From positions 4,653 to 68,652 of the forward strand of contig CAYNKL010000004.1 in assembly GCA_964397775.1 (NCBI GenBank): a stretch of 64,000 nt of DNA, in the 5' to 3' direction. Source of the DNA: Allosediminivita sp964397775. GTDB taxonomy: Bacteria > Pseudomonadota > Alphaproteobacteria > Rhodobacterales > Rhodobacteraceae. The translations under genes were made by a program, and so were the position numbers. Within the stretch, counting starts at the first letter, position 1. The number at the start of each line of letters is the position of its first letter. A model generated the notes under the pieces. The model saw only the letters and a program-made list of their open reading frames with translations. It was not told the DNA's origin and ran no database searches. Shown piece by piece: positions 62,420-64,000 of this stretch.

Positions 62420-63445
62420 TCAGAGCAGGTTGCGACCCTCGAGGTAGGAGGTCACGGCGTCGTAGTAGCGTTGCGTCATCTCGCTCTTGCCGGCCCAGTT
62501 CTGCCATTCCTCCTGCGCGATGCGGCGGAACTTGGCACGCTCGTCACCCGACCAGTTGATGATCTCGATCTCCGGGTTCTCCCGGACCTCTTCAACGGCG
62601 GCGGCATCGAGCTCCCGGACCGAATAGATGTGATCGAAGGCGAACTGCGTGACCGAGACCTTCAGGATCTCCTTCAGGTCGTCCGGCAGGCCGTCCCAGG
62701 TCGCCTTGTTCATCGAAATGTCGATCAGCGGCAGCGAGTGGAACCCGGGGTAGAGCGGATAGGGCGCGATGTCGTTCATACCCAGTGACTGGTTCGTGGC
62801 AAAGACGGTGTTGTCCGCGGCATCCACCACGCCCTTGTCGAGCGCCGAGAAGATCTCGGACCCGGGCAGCGACACCGGCGAGGCGCCGGCCTTCGAGAAG
62901 ATCTCGTAGACCATGCCCTCGGGCGCGCGCATCTTCACGCCCTTCAGATCCTCGACCGTCCGGATCGGCACGCGCGAGACGAAGGCCTCCGGCTCAGTCG
63001 CCGCGGCACTGATGAACTGCACGCCGTAGGGCTCGACCAGTTCGGCATAAAGCTCGTTGCCGCCGCCGCTTTCCATGAAACCCAGAAGCTCGAACGGATC
63101 GCTCCACGCGCCGACCAGATTGCCCATCATCGCAAAGGCCGGATCTTTGCCCGCGAAATAGCTCGGGTCGGTCAGATGACCCTGCAGGATGCCCGCACCG
63201 ACCGCCTCGAGCGTGTCCGTGTGCGGCACGACGGCACCGATGGGCAGAATCTCGATCTCGATCCTGCCGCCCGACAGCGTGCCGACTTCGTCAGCCCACT
63301 TCTGCTTGTTGACGAACCCCGGCTCGCCGGCGGTCTCCGACGTCTGGAACGTCCAGCTGTAGTCCTGCGCCACGGCAGCGCTGGCAAGGCCGATGGCCGT
63401 AACCGTCACAGCCGCCAGCCCGGCAAAGGTCTTGATGAAAGTCAT
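62420..63445 (-). CDS. dctP: TRAP transporter solute-binding protein
   Basis: 341-residue DctP-type periplasmic protein. Signal peptide MTFIKTFAGLAAVTVTAIGLASAAVA. Binding-fold markers: WADEVGTLSGGRIEIEI, LKGVKMRAPEGMV (the Arg that binds carboxylates), GVVDAADNTVFATNQ. Binds a carboxylated solute such as a sugar acid. The start at 63445 follows GGAGG. First gene of the operon, with two operator-like sites 69-81 and 215-227 bases upstream. Confidence 0.95.
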   Translation of the reverse strand: MTFIKTFAGLAAVTVTAIGLASAAVAQDYSWTFQTSETAGEPGFVNKQKWADEVGTLSGGRIEIEILPIGAVVPHTDTLEAVGAGILQGHLTDPSYFAGKDPAFAMMGNLVGAWSDPFELLGFMESGGGNELYAELVEPYGVQFISAAATEPEAFVSRVPIRTVEDLKGVKMRAPEGMVYEIFSKAGASPVSLPGSEIFSALDKGVVDAADNTVFATNQSLGMNDIAPYPLYPGFHSLPLIDISMNKATWDGLPDDLKEILKVSVTQFAFDHIYSVRELDAAAVEEVRENPEIEIINWSGDERAKFRRIAQEEWQNWAGKSEMTQRYYDAVTSYLEGRNLL

Positions 63446-63513
63446 AGCGTCCTCCCTCTGATCCAAGCCTGGCTCAACTCCTCCAGAGAACCAGGCGGGG
63501 CTGCTCGCCCTCT

Positions 63514-63526
63514 TTGGTTGGACAAA
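63514..63526. promoter_or_regulatory. GntR/FCD-type operator candidate, proximal
   Basis: TTGGTTGGACAAA. FCD-type GntR regulators commonly bind TnGTnnnACnA palindromes, and this fits TGGT-N3-ACAA. It is 69-81 bases upstream of dctP. Confidence 0.55.
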
Positions 63527-63659
63527 TAAGGCATGGACGAGGACGAACATCAATCTTCGACTACCAGAGAGAGAGAATTTTCTTTCCCAGACGCCGAAAC
63601 AAGGCGATAACCACGAAATGAGCCGCCAAGCATCGAACCAAGAAGACGGCGCGCTCACC

Positions 63660-63672
63660 TTGGTCCGACAAA
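63660..63672. promoter_or_regulatory. GntR/FCD-type operator candidate, distal
   Basis: TTGGTCCGACAAA, differing from the proximal site at two central positions. The centre-to-centre distance is 146 bases, close to 14 helical turns. Confidence 0.5.
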
Positions 63673-63926
63673 ATAGATTCGGAGCGGACCGGCCATCCGA
63701 CCGTTGCAACCTGAAAGCCAGGAATTATCGACCGGAAGGTTCACGTCCTCCGGAGGCACTGACGGGGGCTGGCGAAGATGAGCGCGGATTGGCGCCTGGC
63801 TCGGCCTCAAACCCTCCGGGAGATCGGGCAGCAAAGACATCCGCAAGTGGAGCTAAAAGCCCCACCTCCGAAGACAAGGATCCAGATCGAATGAAAGCTC
63901 CCTGAACCAGCATCATAGCTAAGTTC

Positions 63927-64000
63927 TGGTGACCCCGGCAGGATTCGAACCTGCAACCTGCCCCTTAGGAGGGGGCTGCTCTATCCAGTTGAGCCACGGG
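63927..64000 (-). tRNA. tRNA-Arg (CCT), 5' end cut by window
   Basis: On the minus strand the sequence runs CCCGTGGCTC into the D-arm, anticodon loop CTCCTAA with anticodon CCT, T-loop GGTTCGAATCC, 3' acceptor strand CGGGGTC, discriminator A and encoded CCA at 63929-63927. The first three bases of the acceptor stem (expected GAC) lie past the end of the window. It decodes AGG. Confidence 0.95.

Larger units (their letters stand above)
63446..63926. other. Promoter region of the TRAP operon
   Basis: About 480 bases between dctP and the tRNA. It holds the two TTGGTnnGACAAA motifs (63514-63526 and 63660-63672) and otherwise no supportable gene. Confidence 0.5.

Noticed and set aside
63927..64000. 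tRNA-Arg as boundary of a genomic island
   Set aside because: Nearby genes look like core metabolic genes and no integrase or direct repeat is visible in the window.

Overview
This is a GC-rich chromosomal segment of an alphaproteobacterium, most likely a marine Rhodobacteraceae (Roseobacter-group) strain. The evidence is the gene set: a ChrR-RpoE pair with its divergent SDR/DUF1365/FAD-oxidoreductase operon, a homodimeric-E1 pyruvate dehydrogenase cluster whose E3 carries a lipoyl domain, urate hydroxylase PuuD, a VPLPA-CTERM protein, TRAP transport, and a SqrR-type ATTC-N8-GAAT operator. No species-level call is possible from sequence inspection alone.

Layout. 1-1.1 kb: end of a probable LysR regulator and an orphan ParB-domain protein. 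1.1-5.6 kb: an accessory patch with gene remnants, a two-gene unit (unknown protein plus a frameshifted DUF4145 gene), dispersed repeat motifs and an IS1182-family element. 5.6-8.1 kb: WYL regulator, small protein, YciI and LysR genes. 8.3-11.1 kb: clpB. 11.3-15.6 kb: VPLPA-CTERM protein, pyrF, Nudix hydrolase, DinB polymerase, DUF3775. 15.6-20.0 kb: singlet-oxygen stress module (rpoE-chrR and the divergent operon) with a very good RpoE promoter. 20.0-25.9 kb: aldehyde dehydrogenase, 1-Cys peroxiredoxin, two paralogous outer-membrane proteins with matching terminators, a small secreted protein and an M14-like amidohydrolase. 26.1-35.2 kb: aceE-aceF-lpd, rmuC, mutL. 35.2-40.0 kb: PuuD, a sulfide/persulfide unit (metallo-beta-lactamase dioxygenase plus rhodanese) and a cyclooxygenase-like haem protein. 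40.3-45.3 kb: class III aminotransferase, plsY, a degenerate dihydroorotase, a membrane protein and pyrB. 45.4-52.4 kb: UDG, LysE, MoaB and an RND efflux pair. 52.4-56.6 kb: DsbD-alpha-like protein, YqgE, NAD(P)H oxidoreductase, zinc alcohol dehydrogenase, GNAT. 56.6-63.9 kb: a TRAP plus sugar-acid catabolic locus (dctPQM, gntR, FAH-type dehydratase, IlvD/Edd dehydratase). The window ends inside tRNA-Arg(CCT).

How parts work together. RpoE/ChrR would drive its own transcription and probably the divergent membrane-modification operon. The TRAP locus imports an acid sugar that IlvD/Edd and the FAH enzyme would take toward 2-ketoglutarate semialdehyde, under the linked GntR regulator, with two matching operator-like sites upstream of dctP. 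Two identical-type palindromes control-position aceE, suggesting a LacI-family carbon regulator. The sulfide unit carries a textbook SqrR site.

Most interesting unexplained structure: three intergenic copies of an 86-bp element (8281, 40282, 55977) that align without length change and end in an almost perfect TGTCCCG/CGGGACA dyad. Other points of interest are a COX-like haem dioxygenase, a pseudo-dihydroorotase beside pyrB, and a family-4-like uracil-DNA glycosylase that has lost most iron-sulfur cysteines.
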